NCBI GenBank assembly: GCA_900770665.1
Contig: CAAGKZ010000088.1
Location: 1-29,895, forward strand
Direction: 5' to 3'
Source: Bacteroidaceae bacterium
GTDB taxonomy: Bacteria > Bacteroidota > Bacteroidia > Bacteroidales > Bacteroidaceae
Length of the DNA: 29,895 bases
In this document: piece after piece, positions 22,888-29,895 of the stretch
How the letters are laid out: each line of letters opens with the position of its first letter
How positions within the stretch are numbered: the stretch's first letter is position 1
Notes under the pieces: generated by a model
Databases searched by the model: none
What the model was told of the DNA's origin: nothing
The model's input: only the letters and a program-made list of their open reading frames with translations
Program-made: the position numbers and the translations under genes

Positions 22888-25800
22888 ATGGCTGAGAAGA
22901 TGGAAGCGAAAGAGATACAGAACATATTCGCAGCGCATCCCGGGGTTGAAGCCCTGATGCAGTTGCGTGAAGAGGGGGGCAAGAAACGCGTTCTCCTCGA
23001 GGGATTATTGGGCAGTTCGGCAGCAATGGCGTTCTGCGGTTTCAAACAGCGTGCCCCACAGCAGACACTGCTTGTGGTGATGAACGACGCCGAGGAGGCC
23101 GGATACTTCTACCACGACATGATGCAGATGAGCGGCGACAACAATATTCTGTTCTTCCCGTCATCGTTCCGCCGTGCAATGAAATACGGACAGGAGGACG
23201 ATGCCAACCGCATACTGCGCACCGAGGTTATGAGCCGTCTTGTAAACCGCCACCGCAAGGAGGGACTCTTCATTGTGACACACCCCGACGCCCTTGCCGA
23301 AAAGGTGGTATCGCAACAGCAGCTCGAAGAGAAGACTCTCACCATTGCCGTGGGCGACAGCATCAGCCGCGACGAGGTTGAAAAGCGGCTTGCAGCACTC
23401 AAGTTCAAAGAGGTGACCTACGTATACGAGCCGGGAGAGTTTGCCGTGCGAGGCAGCCTCATCGATATTTTCTCCTTTTCATCGGAATATCCCTACCGCA
23501 TAGACTTCTTTGGCGATGAGGTGGAGAGCATACGAACATTCACCGTCGAGGACCAACTCTCAAAGGAGCGCACCGACGAGGCTACCATCGTGCCAAAGCT
23601 CAGCGGCAGCCAGGCCGTTGCAATAACCGAATTCCTTCCCAAGAGTGCCATTCTTGTAACAAAGGACATTGCCTTTGTCAAAGGGTGCATCGACAAGCTG
23701 AACAACGAGGGCTTTACCCTGCAGGCAAAACTGTCGGACGACACGCTACCACAGATGCCGGAGCTTATGACAAGCGAAGAGCTTGAACAGTATGCCAAGA
23801 GCACCAGACATTGGCAGTTGCGCCCGCAAGCCACTGGCAACAACACAAAGGTGAAGTTCGACACATCGCTGCAGCCGCTTTTCCACAAGGACTTTGACCT
23901 TGTGAGCCAAAACTTCAAACGCTTGCTCGATGAGGGTTACAGGCTCATGCTCCTGACCGACGACCTACACCAGGCCGACCGCCTGAAAGCCATCTTCGAG
24001 GAGCGCGGCGATGAAATACCGTTCACCCCGATAGGGCGCACCATTCACGAAGGATTCTGCGACAACACACTAAAAATTGCCCTTTTCACCGACCATCAGC
24101 TGTTCGGGCGCTTCCATAATTTCCGTTTGCGAAGCGAACGTGCGCGCAACGGCAAGGCTGCACTCACCATCAAGGAATTGAAAGAGTTCGGCATTGGCGA
24201 CTACATCGTGCACATAGACCACGGAATAGGCAAATTCGGCGGTTTGGTGCGCATTCCCAACGGCGGCGTGACACAGGAGGCAATCAAGCTTATATACAAG
24301 AACGAAGACGTTGTCTTTGTATCAATCCACAACCTGCACAAGATTTCCAAGTACAGGGGCAAGGAGGGCGATGCTCCACAGGTGAGCAAGTTGGGAACCG
24401 GCGCATGGGAGCGCATGAAGGAGCGCACCAAGAACAAGATAAAGGACATTGCACGCGACCTCATAAAACTATACTCGCAACGTTACAAGGAGGAGGGCTT
24501 TGCCTTCTCGCCCGACAGTTACCTGCAGAACGAGCTTGAGGCAAGCTTCATATACGAGGATACCCCCGACCAGTTCAAGGCCACCAACGAGGTGAAGCAG
24601 GACATGGAGCGCAAGCGCCCGATGGACCGCCTCATCTGCGGCGATGTAGGCTTTGGCAAGACCGAGGTTGCCATACGTGCCGCCTTCAAGGCTGCCACCG
24701 ACGGCAAGCAGGTAGCCGTGCTTGTACCCACAACAGTGTTGGCATACCAGCATTACCTCACCTTCAAGGAGCGACTCAAGGATTTCCCCTGCAACGTGCA
24801 GTACCTTAGCCGTGCCCGCAGCACAGCAACCACCAAAAAGGTTCTCGAGGAGATAAAAGAGGGCAAGGTGGATATTGTAATAGGCACCCACAAGCTAACA
24901 AGCAAAGAGGTGAAGTTCAAGGACTTGGGACTGCTAATCATTGACGAAGAGCAGAAGTTCGGCGTTGCCGTCAAGGAGAAGCTGCGCCAGTTCAAGGTGA
25001 ATGTGGACACACTCACCATGACGGCCACCCCAATCCCGCGAACCCTGCAGTTCTCCATCATGGGAGCACGCGACCTCTCAATAATACAGACACCACCGCC
25101 CAACCGCTACCCCATCCACACCGAGATACACAATTTCGATGCCGAGGTAATAAAGGAAGCCATCAGCTTTGAGCTCAGCCGCAACGGGCAGGTATTCCTC
25201 ATAACCAACAGGATATCGGGTATGGAGGAGCTTGCCAATCTCATAAGGCGCCACGTCCCCGATGCACGCGTGTGCATAGGCCACGGACAGATGGAGCCTG
25301 CCGAACTTGAAAAGAGGCTATACGAATTCATCAACCACGACCATGATGTGCTCATTGCAACATCGATTGTTGAGAACGGCATTGACATCCCGAATGTCAA
25401 CACCATCATAATCAACCAGGCACAGAACTTCGGACTCAGCGACCTGCACCAGATGCGCGGCCGCGTGGGGCGTGGCAAGCGCAAGGCATTCTGCTACATG
25501 CTCACCCCGCCACGCGAGAGCCTGAGCACCGACGCACGCCGCCGCTTGGAGGCCATCGAGAGCTTCAGCGAGCTTGGCAGCGGAATGAGCATAGCCATGC
25601 AGGACCTTGACATACGCGGTGCAGGCAACCTCCTTGGTGCCGAACAGAGCGGATTCATTGCCGACCTGGGATACGAGACCTACCAGAAAATCCTTGCCGA
25701 AGCCGTCCAGGAACTCAAGGAGGATGAGTTTGCCGACATTCTCATGCAGGAGGAGAACGAAACCGCTGCCGACAGCTACGTGAAGGAGTGTTTTGTGGAG

Positions 25801-26244
25801 AGCGACCTCGAACTGCTGTTCCCAGCCCTTTATGTCCCCGACAGCAACGAACGAATACTTTTGTACCGTGAACTCGACTCACTCACCGACAGCCGCGAGA
25901 TTGAGGCATTCAAGGCAAGGATGCAGGACCGTTTCGGCGCCATACCAAAGGAGGGTGAGGAGCTCATCAGGGTTGTAACCATGCGCCACGAAGCACAGAG
26001 ACTCGGCATTGAAAAGATAGCCCTCAAAGGCGGCAAGATGAACCTTTTCCTTGTCGACACCCGTAACGAGCGCTACTACACGAGCGAACTCTTTGGTAGC
26101 ATAATGAGCTACATACCCACCAGCCAATACAAGTGCAAGGTACGCGAAGGCGACGGGCGCTGCATAATCACCGTTGAAAACGTGAAAAATGTAGAGACAG
26201 CGCTTGCTTTCATCGAAGAGATTCAACGGCACTCGTTTGCATAA
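22888..26244 (+). CDS. mfd: Transcription-repair coupling factor Mfd
   Basis: Recognises RNA polymerase stalled at DNA damage, pushes it off, and recruits UvrA. The 1118 residues are full-length. The N-terminal UvrB-like and UvrA-binding part covers about 1-300. The RNA polymerase-interaction domain starts near 432 (KEFGIGDYIVHIDHGIGKFGG region). The RecG-like motor has Walker A GDVGFGKT (585-592), DEEQ (686-689) and TATPIPRT, with the translocation motif QMRGRVGRG in the second lobe. A C-terminal TRCF domain closes the protein. It is a single-gene unit, divergent from the thioesterase and followed by a clear terminator. Confidence 0.97.
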   Translation: MAEKMEAKEIQNIFAAHPGVEALMQLREEGGKKRVLLEGLLGSSAAMAFCGFKQRAPQQTLLVVMNDAEEAGYFYHDMMQMSGDNNILFFPSSFRRAMKYGQEDDANRILRTEVMSRLVNRHRKEGLFIVTHPDALAEKVVSQQQLEEKTLTIAVGDSISRDEVEKRLAALKFKEVTYVYEPGEFAVRGSLIDIFSFSSEYPYRIDFFGDEVESIRTFTVEDQLSKERTDEATIVPKLSGSQAVAITEFLPKSAILVTKDIAFVKGCIDKLNNEGFTLQAKLSDDTLPQMPELMTSEELEQYAKSTRHWQLRPQATGNNTKVKFDTSLQPLFHKDFDLVSQNFKRLLDEGYRLMLLTDDLHQADRLKAIFEERGDEIPFTPIGRTIHEGFCDNTLKIALFTDHQLFGRFHNFRLRSERARNGKAALTIKELKEFGIGDYIVHIDHGIGKFGGLVRIPNGGVTQEAIKLIYKNEDVVFVSIHNLHKISKYRGKEGDAPQVSKLGTGAWERMKERTKNKIKDIARDLIKLYSQRYKEEGFAFSPDSYLQNELEASFIYEDTPDQFKATNEVKQDMERKRPMDRLICGDVGFGKTEVAIRAAFKAATDGKQVAVLVPTTVLAYQHYLTFKERLKDFPCNVQYLSRARSTATTKKVLEEIKEGKVDIVIGTHKLTSKEVKFKDLGLLIIDEEQKFGVAVKEKLRQFKVNVDTLTMTATPIPRTLQFSIMGARDLSIIQTPPPNRYPIHTEIHNFDAEVIKEAISFELSRNGQVFLITNRISGMEELANLIRRHVPDARVCIGHGQMEPAELEKRLYEFINHDHDVLIATSIVENGIDIPNVNTIIINQAQNFGLSDLHQMRGRVGRGKRKAFCYMLTPPRESLSTDARRRLEAIESFSELGSGMSIAMQDLDIRGAGNLLGAEQSGFIADLGYETYQKILAEAVQELKEDEFADILMQEENETAADSYVKECFVESDLELLFPALYVPDSNERILLYRELDSLTDSREIEAFKARMQDRFGAIPKEGEELIRVVTMRHEAQRLGIEKIALKGGKMNLFLVDTRNERYYTSELFGSIMSYIPTSQYKCKVREGDGRCIITVENVKNVETALAFIEEIQRHSFA

Positions 26245-26265
26245 TAAAAAGCCAAACTAACCATA

Positions 26266-26302
26266 AACTGGGGTTGCAAAACGTTGCAAATCCCGGTTTT
26301 TA
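26266..26302 (+). terminator. Intrinsic terminator of mfd
   Basis: AACTGGG (26266-26272) pairs with CCCGGTT (26292-26298, one T-G wobble), then TTGCAA (26274-26279) pairs with TTGCAA (26284-26289) around an AACG loop, with a small internal loop between the two stems. A T run follows (TTTTTATT). It lies 22 bases past the mfd stop. Confidence 0.75.
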
Positions 26303-26484
26303 TTGCTATTTGCAGTTATGCAACGGCACACCGGAAGAACATAACGGAAGTCACAATACATTCGCATCAGAAGCGGACACCCAAGAGAGACAGAGCCGAG
26401 AGCATGTAAATGAATGCTACAAAGCCATAGACGGGTATATTGTCAATAATCAGAGGATTACCACCTTAAAAAGCGACAAAGATG

Positions 26485-26515
26485 TTTGGAATATTAGAAA
26501 CAGTATTTATTTTTG
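26485..26515 (+). promoter_or_regulatory. Bacteroidota-type promoter of the first Sel1 gene
   Basis: TTTG (26485-26488) and TATTTTTG (26508-26515) match the -33 and TAnnTTTG -7 boxes with an ideal 19-base spacer. Transcription should begin near 26521, giving a leader of roughly 58 bases before the ATG at 26579. This is the best promoter match in the window. Confidence 0.65.
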
Positions 26516-26578
26516 TGAAAATAAAGGAGATTAAGACGCTGTTTAAAATCCTTTAAGGAGTCGGAATTACATAATATC

Positions 26579-29032
26579 ATGAGAAAAGATTATACAACTT
26601 ATAATAACAAGGCAGCAGAAACAGACTTTCTGTATGAGTATGAAACGGATGCAAATGCGCAGTACAACTTTGGAATCTGCTGTCTTTTTGGCCGTGGCGT
26701 TGAACAGTCGTACGCCGAGGCTGCAAAGTGGTTCAGAAAAGCAGCGGAACAAGGACATGTCGAAGCACAATACAACCTTGCCATTTGCTATAACTATGGC
26801 GAAGGCGTTGCATATTCATACACAGAGGCGGAAAAATGGTACAGAAAAGCTGCGGAACAAGGACATGCCGAAGCAAAGCAATGCCAAGAGTCTCTGAATC
26901 CCAGTTTTTTTGCCGAGCGAGGAGATGTAGAAGCACAATTCATACTTGGCGATTGTCATCACTATGGCAAGGGCATTGAAAAGTCATATATTAAAGATGC
27001 GGAGTGGTACAGAAAGATCGCGGAGCAATGGAATGTTGGCGCACAATGCAATCTTGGTTATTGCTATTATAATGGCTTTGGTGTTAAACAATCATATACA
27101 GAAGCAATCCGGTGGTTCATTAAAGCGGCGGAACAGGGGGATGCAACTGCACAGTACAACCTTGGAAATTGCTATCGCAATGGCAAAGGTGTTAAACAAT
27201 CATACACAGAAGCAGTAAGGTGGTATAAAGAAGCAGCGGAGCAAGGGCATCCTAAAGCACAGTACAACCTTGGAAATTGCTATCACAATGGTGATGGCGT
27301 TGAACAATCGGACATAGAGGCAGCAGAATGGTACAGAAAAGCGGCCGAACAAGGAGATGCCGAAGCACAATATAAACTTGGCAATTGCTACGAAAATGGC
27401 AAGGGTGTCAAGAAATCAAACACCGAGGCTAAAAAATGGCACCGAAAAGCAAAAAAACAAAAATTTACCGAAGCATGGCATTTTAGTTATAACTATAAGA
27501 ATGACATTGAAAGGTCATATATTGATGCGGCAAAATGGTTCAGAGAAGCTGCGGAACAAGGGAAAGCAAATGCACGATGTAATCTTGGTTATTGCTATCA
27601 AAATGGATATGGTGTTGAACAATCAGATGAAGAGGCTGTAAAATGGTACAGAAAAGCAGCTAAACAAGGAGATATAACTGCACAAAACAACCTTGGCAAT
27701 TGCTATTACAATGGCATTGGTGTTGAACAATCATATATAGAGGCTGCAGAATGGTACAGAAAAGCGGCCGAACAAGGAGATGCCGAAGCACAATATAACC
27801 TTGGCAATTGCCATCACAATGGTGAAGGAACTTGGCAATCATACACAGAGGCCGCAAAATGGTACAGAGAAGCAGCGGTGCAAGGAAATGTAGATGCACA
27901 ATATAACCTTGGCAATTGCTATAAAAATGGATATGGTGTTGAACAGTCAGACGAGGAGGCGACAAAATGGTACAGAATAGCTGCGGAGCAAGAATATGAA
28001 GATGCACAATGCATACTTAATAGAATTTCGGAAAAAGAAGAAATCGAAGAAAAAGAAAAGGCAAAGAGAGATTCTTATACAGGATACAAAGCCCTTGTGA
28101 TGAAGGATTACGAACGTGCAGTAGAATATTTAAGGAAAGCAGCGGAACAAGGGGAAGCAGATGCACAATGCAGGCTTGGTAATTGCTATAAAAATGGTAA
28201 AGGTGTTGAGCAATCATACACTGAGGCGGCAAAATGGTACAGAAAAGCGGCGGAACAAGGAGATGCAACAGCACAGTGCAATCTTGGTTATTGCTATGAT
28301 AATGGCTATGGTGTTGAACAATCATACACTGAGGCTGTAAAGTGGTACAGAAAAGCAGCGAAGCAATGGGATGTTTACGCACAATGCAATCTTGGTTATT
28401 GCTATGAACATGGTGAAGGTGTTGAGCAATCATACACCGAGGCGACAAAATGGTACCGCATGGCTGCAAAGGATGGACATAAAACTGCACAAAACAACCT
28501 TGGCAATTGCTATTACAATGGCATTGGTGTTGAACAATCATATATAGCGGCTATAAAATGGTTCCGTAAAGCAGCAGAACAAGGATTGGCAGAAGCACAA
28601 TACAATCTTGGAGTCTGCTATGAAAATGGCGAAGGAGTGGAAAAATCATTCACCGAGGCGGTAAAGTGGTACAAAAAAGCGGCGGAACAAGGAGATAGAG
28701 ATGCGCAATACAACCTTGGTTATTGCTATTACAATGGCTACGGTGTTGAACGATCATATGAAGAAGCTGCAAAATGGTTCAGAAAAGCAGCGGAACAAGG
28801 ATATGCCGAATCACAATACAACCTTGGTTATTGCTATTACAATGGCTACGGTGTTGAACGATCATATGAAGAAGCGGTAGAATGGTACAGAAAAGCAGCG
28901 GAACAAGGAGATGAAAAGGCTATCCAAAAATTGAAAACACCGGACTGTATTACAGATGACATTAAGGATAATCATAATGCATGCAAGACAAGCAGCATCT
29001 TTAATATCATAAAGAAAATCTTCAACAGTTGA
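26579..29032 (+). CDS. Large Sel1-repeat protein (about 19 repeats)
   Basis: An 817-residue solenoid of Sel1-like (TPR-related) 36-residue repeats, a fold used to bind other proteins. I count about 19 full or nearly full units with consensus AQYNLGNCYxNGxGVEQS then EAxKWYRKAAEQG. Nearly every unit has Cys at the position before the first Tyr (LGNCY). Two places break the period: a short unit near residues 100-120 and a charged insert near 483-515 (EKEEIEEKEKAKR). There is no signal peptide or membrane helix, so it should be cytoplasmic unless exported by an unknown route. The last 30 residues are non-repeat and end in a basic tail. Codons are more A+T-rich than in mfd. Strong promoter boxes precede it. 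Its function and partner are unknown. Confidence 0.9.
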   Translation: MRKDYTTYNNKAAETDFLYEYETDANAQYNFGICCLFGRGVEQSYAEAAKWFRKAAEQGHVEAQYNLAICYNYGEGVAYSYTEAEKWYRKAAEQGHAEAKQCQESLNPSFFAERGDVEAQFILGDCHHYGKGIEKSYIKDAEWYRKIAEQWNVGAQCNLGYCYYNGFGVKQSYTEAIRWFIKAAEQGDATAQYNLGNCYRNGKGVKQSYTEAVRWYKEAAEQGHPKAQYNLGNCYHNGDGVEQSDIEAAEWYRKAAEQGDAEAQYKLGNCYENGKGVKKSNTEAKKWHRKAKKQKFTEAWHFSYNYKNDIERSYIDAAKWFREAAEQGKANARCNLGYCYQNGYGVEQSDEEAVKWYRKAAKQGDITAQNNLGNCYYNGIGVEQSYIEAAEWYRKAAEQGDAEAQYNLGNCHHNGEGTWQSYTEAAKWYREAAVQGNVDAQYNLGNCYKNGYGVEQSDEEATKWYRIAAEQEYEDAQCILNRISEKEEIEEKEKAKRDSYTGYKALVMKDYERAVEYLRKAAEQGEADAQCRLGNCYKNGKGVEQSYTEAAKWYRKAAEQGDATAQCNLGYCYDNGYGVEQSYTEAVKWYRKAAKQWDVYAQCNLGYCYEHGEGVEQSYTEATKWYRMAAKDGHKTAQNNLGNCYYNGIGVEQSYIAAIKWFRKAAEQGLAEAQYNLGVCYENGEGVEKSFTEAVKWYKKAAEQGDRDAQYNLGYCYYNGYGVERSYEEAAKWFRKAAEQGYAESQYNLGYCYYNGYGVERSYEEAVEWYRKAAEQGDEKAIQKLKTPDCITDDIKDNHNACKTSSIFNIIKKIFNS

Positions 29033-29047
29033 TATACAGTAATCTAT

Positions 29048-29126
29048 AAAACGACCTGAAAGAAGTGTTGCAAAACTCGACCCAAATAACATATTTCGGC
29101 TTTTGCCACAACAATTCGTTGATTTG
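29048..29126 (+). pseudogene. Possible remnant of a LytTR DNA-binding domain
   Basis: Between the two Sel1 genes, codons 29056-29073 read LKEVLQ and, after a one-base frame change, 29076-29120 read LDPNNIFRLLPQQFV. This pattern resembles the end of LytTR response-regulator domains (L-K-E-x-x-x-x-L-D-P then F-R then Q-F-I-V). No intact frame exists and a stop follows soon after. The match is short and judged by eye, so chance is possible. Confidence 0.25.
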
Positions 29127-29149
29127 CCTTCGTGACGGATATACTTTTG
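29119..29149 (+). promoter_or_regulatory. Candidate promoter of the second Sel1 gene
   Basis: TTG (29119-29121) and TACTTTTG (29142-29149) fit the -33 and -7 boxes with a 20-base spacer. A leader of about 75 bases would precede the ATG at 29229. A small inverted repeat, GTGAC (29133-29137) and GTCAC (29149-29153), brackets the -7 box and might be an operator, though five bases is little. Confidence 0.4.
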
Positions 29150-29228
29150 TCACAGAAAAAGAGGGAAAGAAACAACACCACTTAGCAGAGATAAAAAGCA
29201 ATTGTAGATAATTAACAAAAATACGACT

Positions 29229-29895
29229 ATGAAACTTTCCAAGGACACATCCAATCCTTTGTTGAATTCGTCAGAGGAAGTAACAACTACAGAAGGAACA
29301 GTAAAGGGAGACTATAAGGAGATAACTGAACTGATGAGCGCAGCAGAGCAAGGCGATGCTGAAGCGCAATGCAATCTTGGCAATTGCTACCTTGAGGGCA
29401 AGGATATCGAACAATCATATGAAGAGGCAGTAAAGTGGTACAGAAAAGCTGCAGAACAAGGATATGCTGTTGGGCAGTTCATTCTGGCGAGGCGCTACCA
29501 CGAGGGCGAGGGCGTTGAGCATTCTTATGAAGAGGCTGTGAAATGGTACACCTTGGCAGCAGAACAAGGATTGGCATATGCGCAACACAATCTTGGTTTT
29601 TGCTATGATAAAGGATATGGTGTTAAGCAATCCTATGAAGAAGCTGCAAAATGGTGCAGAAAAGCGGCAGAACAAGGATTGGCACACTCACAATACGTTC
29701 TTGGGAACTGCTATGAAGAAGGCCTGGGTGTTGAACAATCATATGAAGAAGCAGTAAAGTGGTACAGAAAAGCGGCAGAGCAAGGACATGCAGGAGCGCA
29801 GTACAGGCTCGGCGTTTGCTAAGCTAATGGCGAAGGAGTTGAACAGTCATTGACAGAGACCATAAAATGGCACACTTTAGCGGCAGAACAAGGAT
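29229..29895 (+). pseudogene. Second Sel1-repeat gene with an in-frame stop; runs off the window
   Basis: It encodes a cytoplasmic-looking Sel1 protein with a Ser/Thr-rich N-terminus (about 1-30), followed by four full 36-residue units and the start of a fifth. In that fifth unit TAA (29820-29822) stands where the other units have Tyr (Gly-Val-Cys-Tyr). Beyond it the same frame goes on as a normal repeat, Ala-Asn-Gly-Glu-Gly-Val-Glu-Gln-Ser and so on to Ala-Glu-Gln-Gly at the window edge. So either the gene is broken by one base change (TAT or TAC to TAA), or a 197-residue shortened protein is made, or this is a sequencing error. The 3' end is not in the window. The repeats are close to those of the upstream gene, which suggests duplication. 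Confidence 0.75.

Larger units (their letters stand above)
26245..26578. other. Gap between mfd and the Sel1 genes
   Basis: These 334 bases hold the mfd terminator (26266-26302) and, at the right end, a well-formed promoter (26485-26515). Between them I see nothing I can name. An open frame of 86 codons (26274-26534) exists but begins inside the terminator stem and looks like no family I know, so I do not call it a gene. The stretch is more A+T-rich than mfd. Confidence 0.6.

Noticed and set aside
26274..26534. An 86-codon open frame after mfd
   Set aside because: Its first codons lie in the mfd terminator stem, it resembles nothing I know, and the strong promoter lies within its last 20 codons.
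26700..29020. Regular repeats of about 108 bases, like a CRISPR or satellite at first sight
   Set aside because: The period is 36 codons, the frame is open throughout and the units are Sel1 motifs. There are no constant repeats with unrelated spacers.

Overview
The window looks like chromosome from a member of the Bacteroidales (Bacteroidota). The evidence is the gene order (nadK divergent from pdxJ-exbB-exbD-tonB, then a DJ-1 gene, ispD and recG), the Bacteroidota-type promoter boxes (TAnnTTTG at -7, TTG/TTTG at -33), the Fibrobacter-succinogenes-type paralogous-domain lipoprotein, and the family types of the CoA-transferase and metal RND system. Genus cannot be fixed from the sequence alone. 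No rRNA, tRNA, CRISPR, transposase or phage gene was seen.

Layout. (1) 1-303: non-coding, with a terminator-like hairpin and one copy of a dispersed 50-bp hairpin repeat. (2) 304-2047, minus: ndk with its own promoter, then an M23/LysM endopeptidase and a small secreted helical protein. (3) 2086-8727, minus: a tight run pdxJ, exbB, exbD, tonB, DJ-1, a zinc-ribbon membrane protein, ispD and recG, so vitamin B6 synthesis, envelope energy transduction, isoprenoid synthesis and DNA repair share one likely transcript. (4) 8933-9805, plus: nadK, divergent from pdxJ, followed by a 389-bp non-coding stretch full of inverted repeats. (5) 10195-18978, minus: an MsbA-like ABC exporter, a LOG-family protein, a PfkB sugar kinase, a His-rich periplasmic adaptor, a heavy-metal RND pump and a FISUMP-domain lipoprotein. 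The metal efflux pair has no outer-membrane channel gene beside it. (6) 19171-19557, plus: a small unrecognised protein, convergent with (7) 19970-22795, minus: a 4HBT thioesterase, a small anchored protein, an acetyl-CoA hydrolase/CoA-transferase and a SpoU RNA methyltransferase. (8) 22888-26244, plus: mfd with a good intrinsic terminator. (9) 26579 to the end, plus: two Sel1-repeat proteins, visibly more A+T-rich than mfd. The second has an in-frame stop inside a repeat unit and runs off the window.

Most genes are core housekeeping. The unusual material is in the gaps and at the right end. The gap between the convergent genes at 19557 and 19970 holds two heptamer arrays, each starting at the stop codon of its own gene and pointing the same way relative to that gene. 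Next to them are hairpin elements with diverged second copies at 10093-10195 and 122-171. Where two copies can be compared, a stem base pair has changed on both sides, which suggests structured, gene-oriented 3'-end repeats. At the right end, the Sel1 genes show long exact repeats between non-adjacent units, a nonsense codon, and between them a possible remnant of a LytTR-type regulator.
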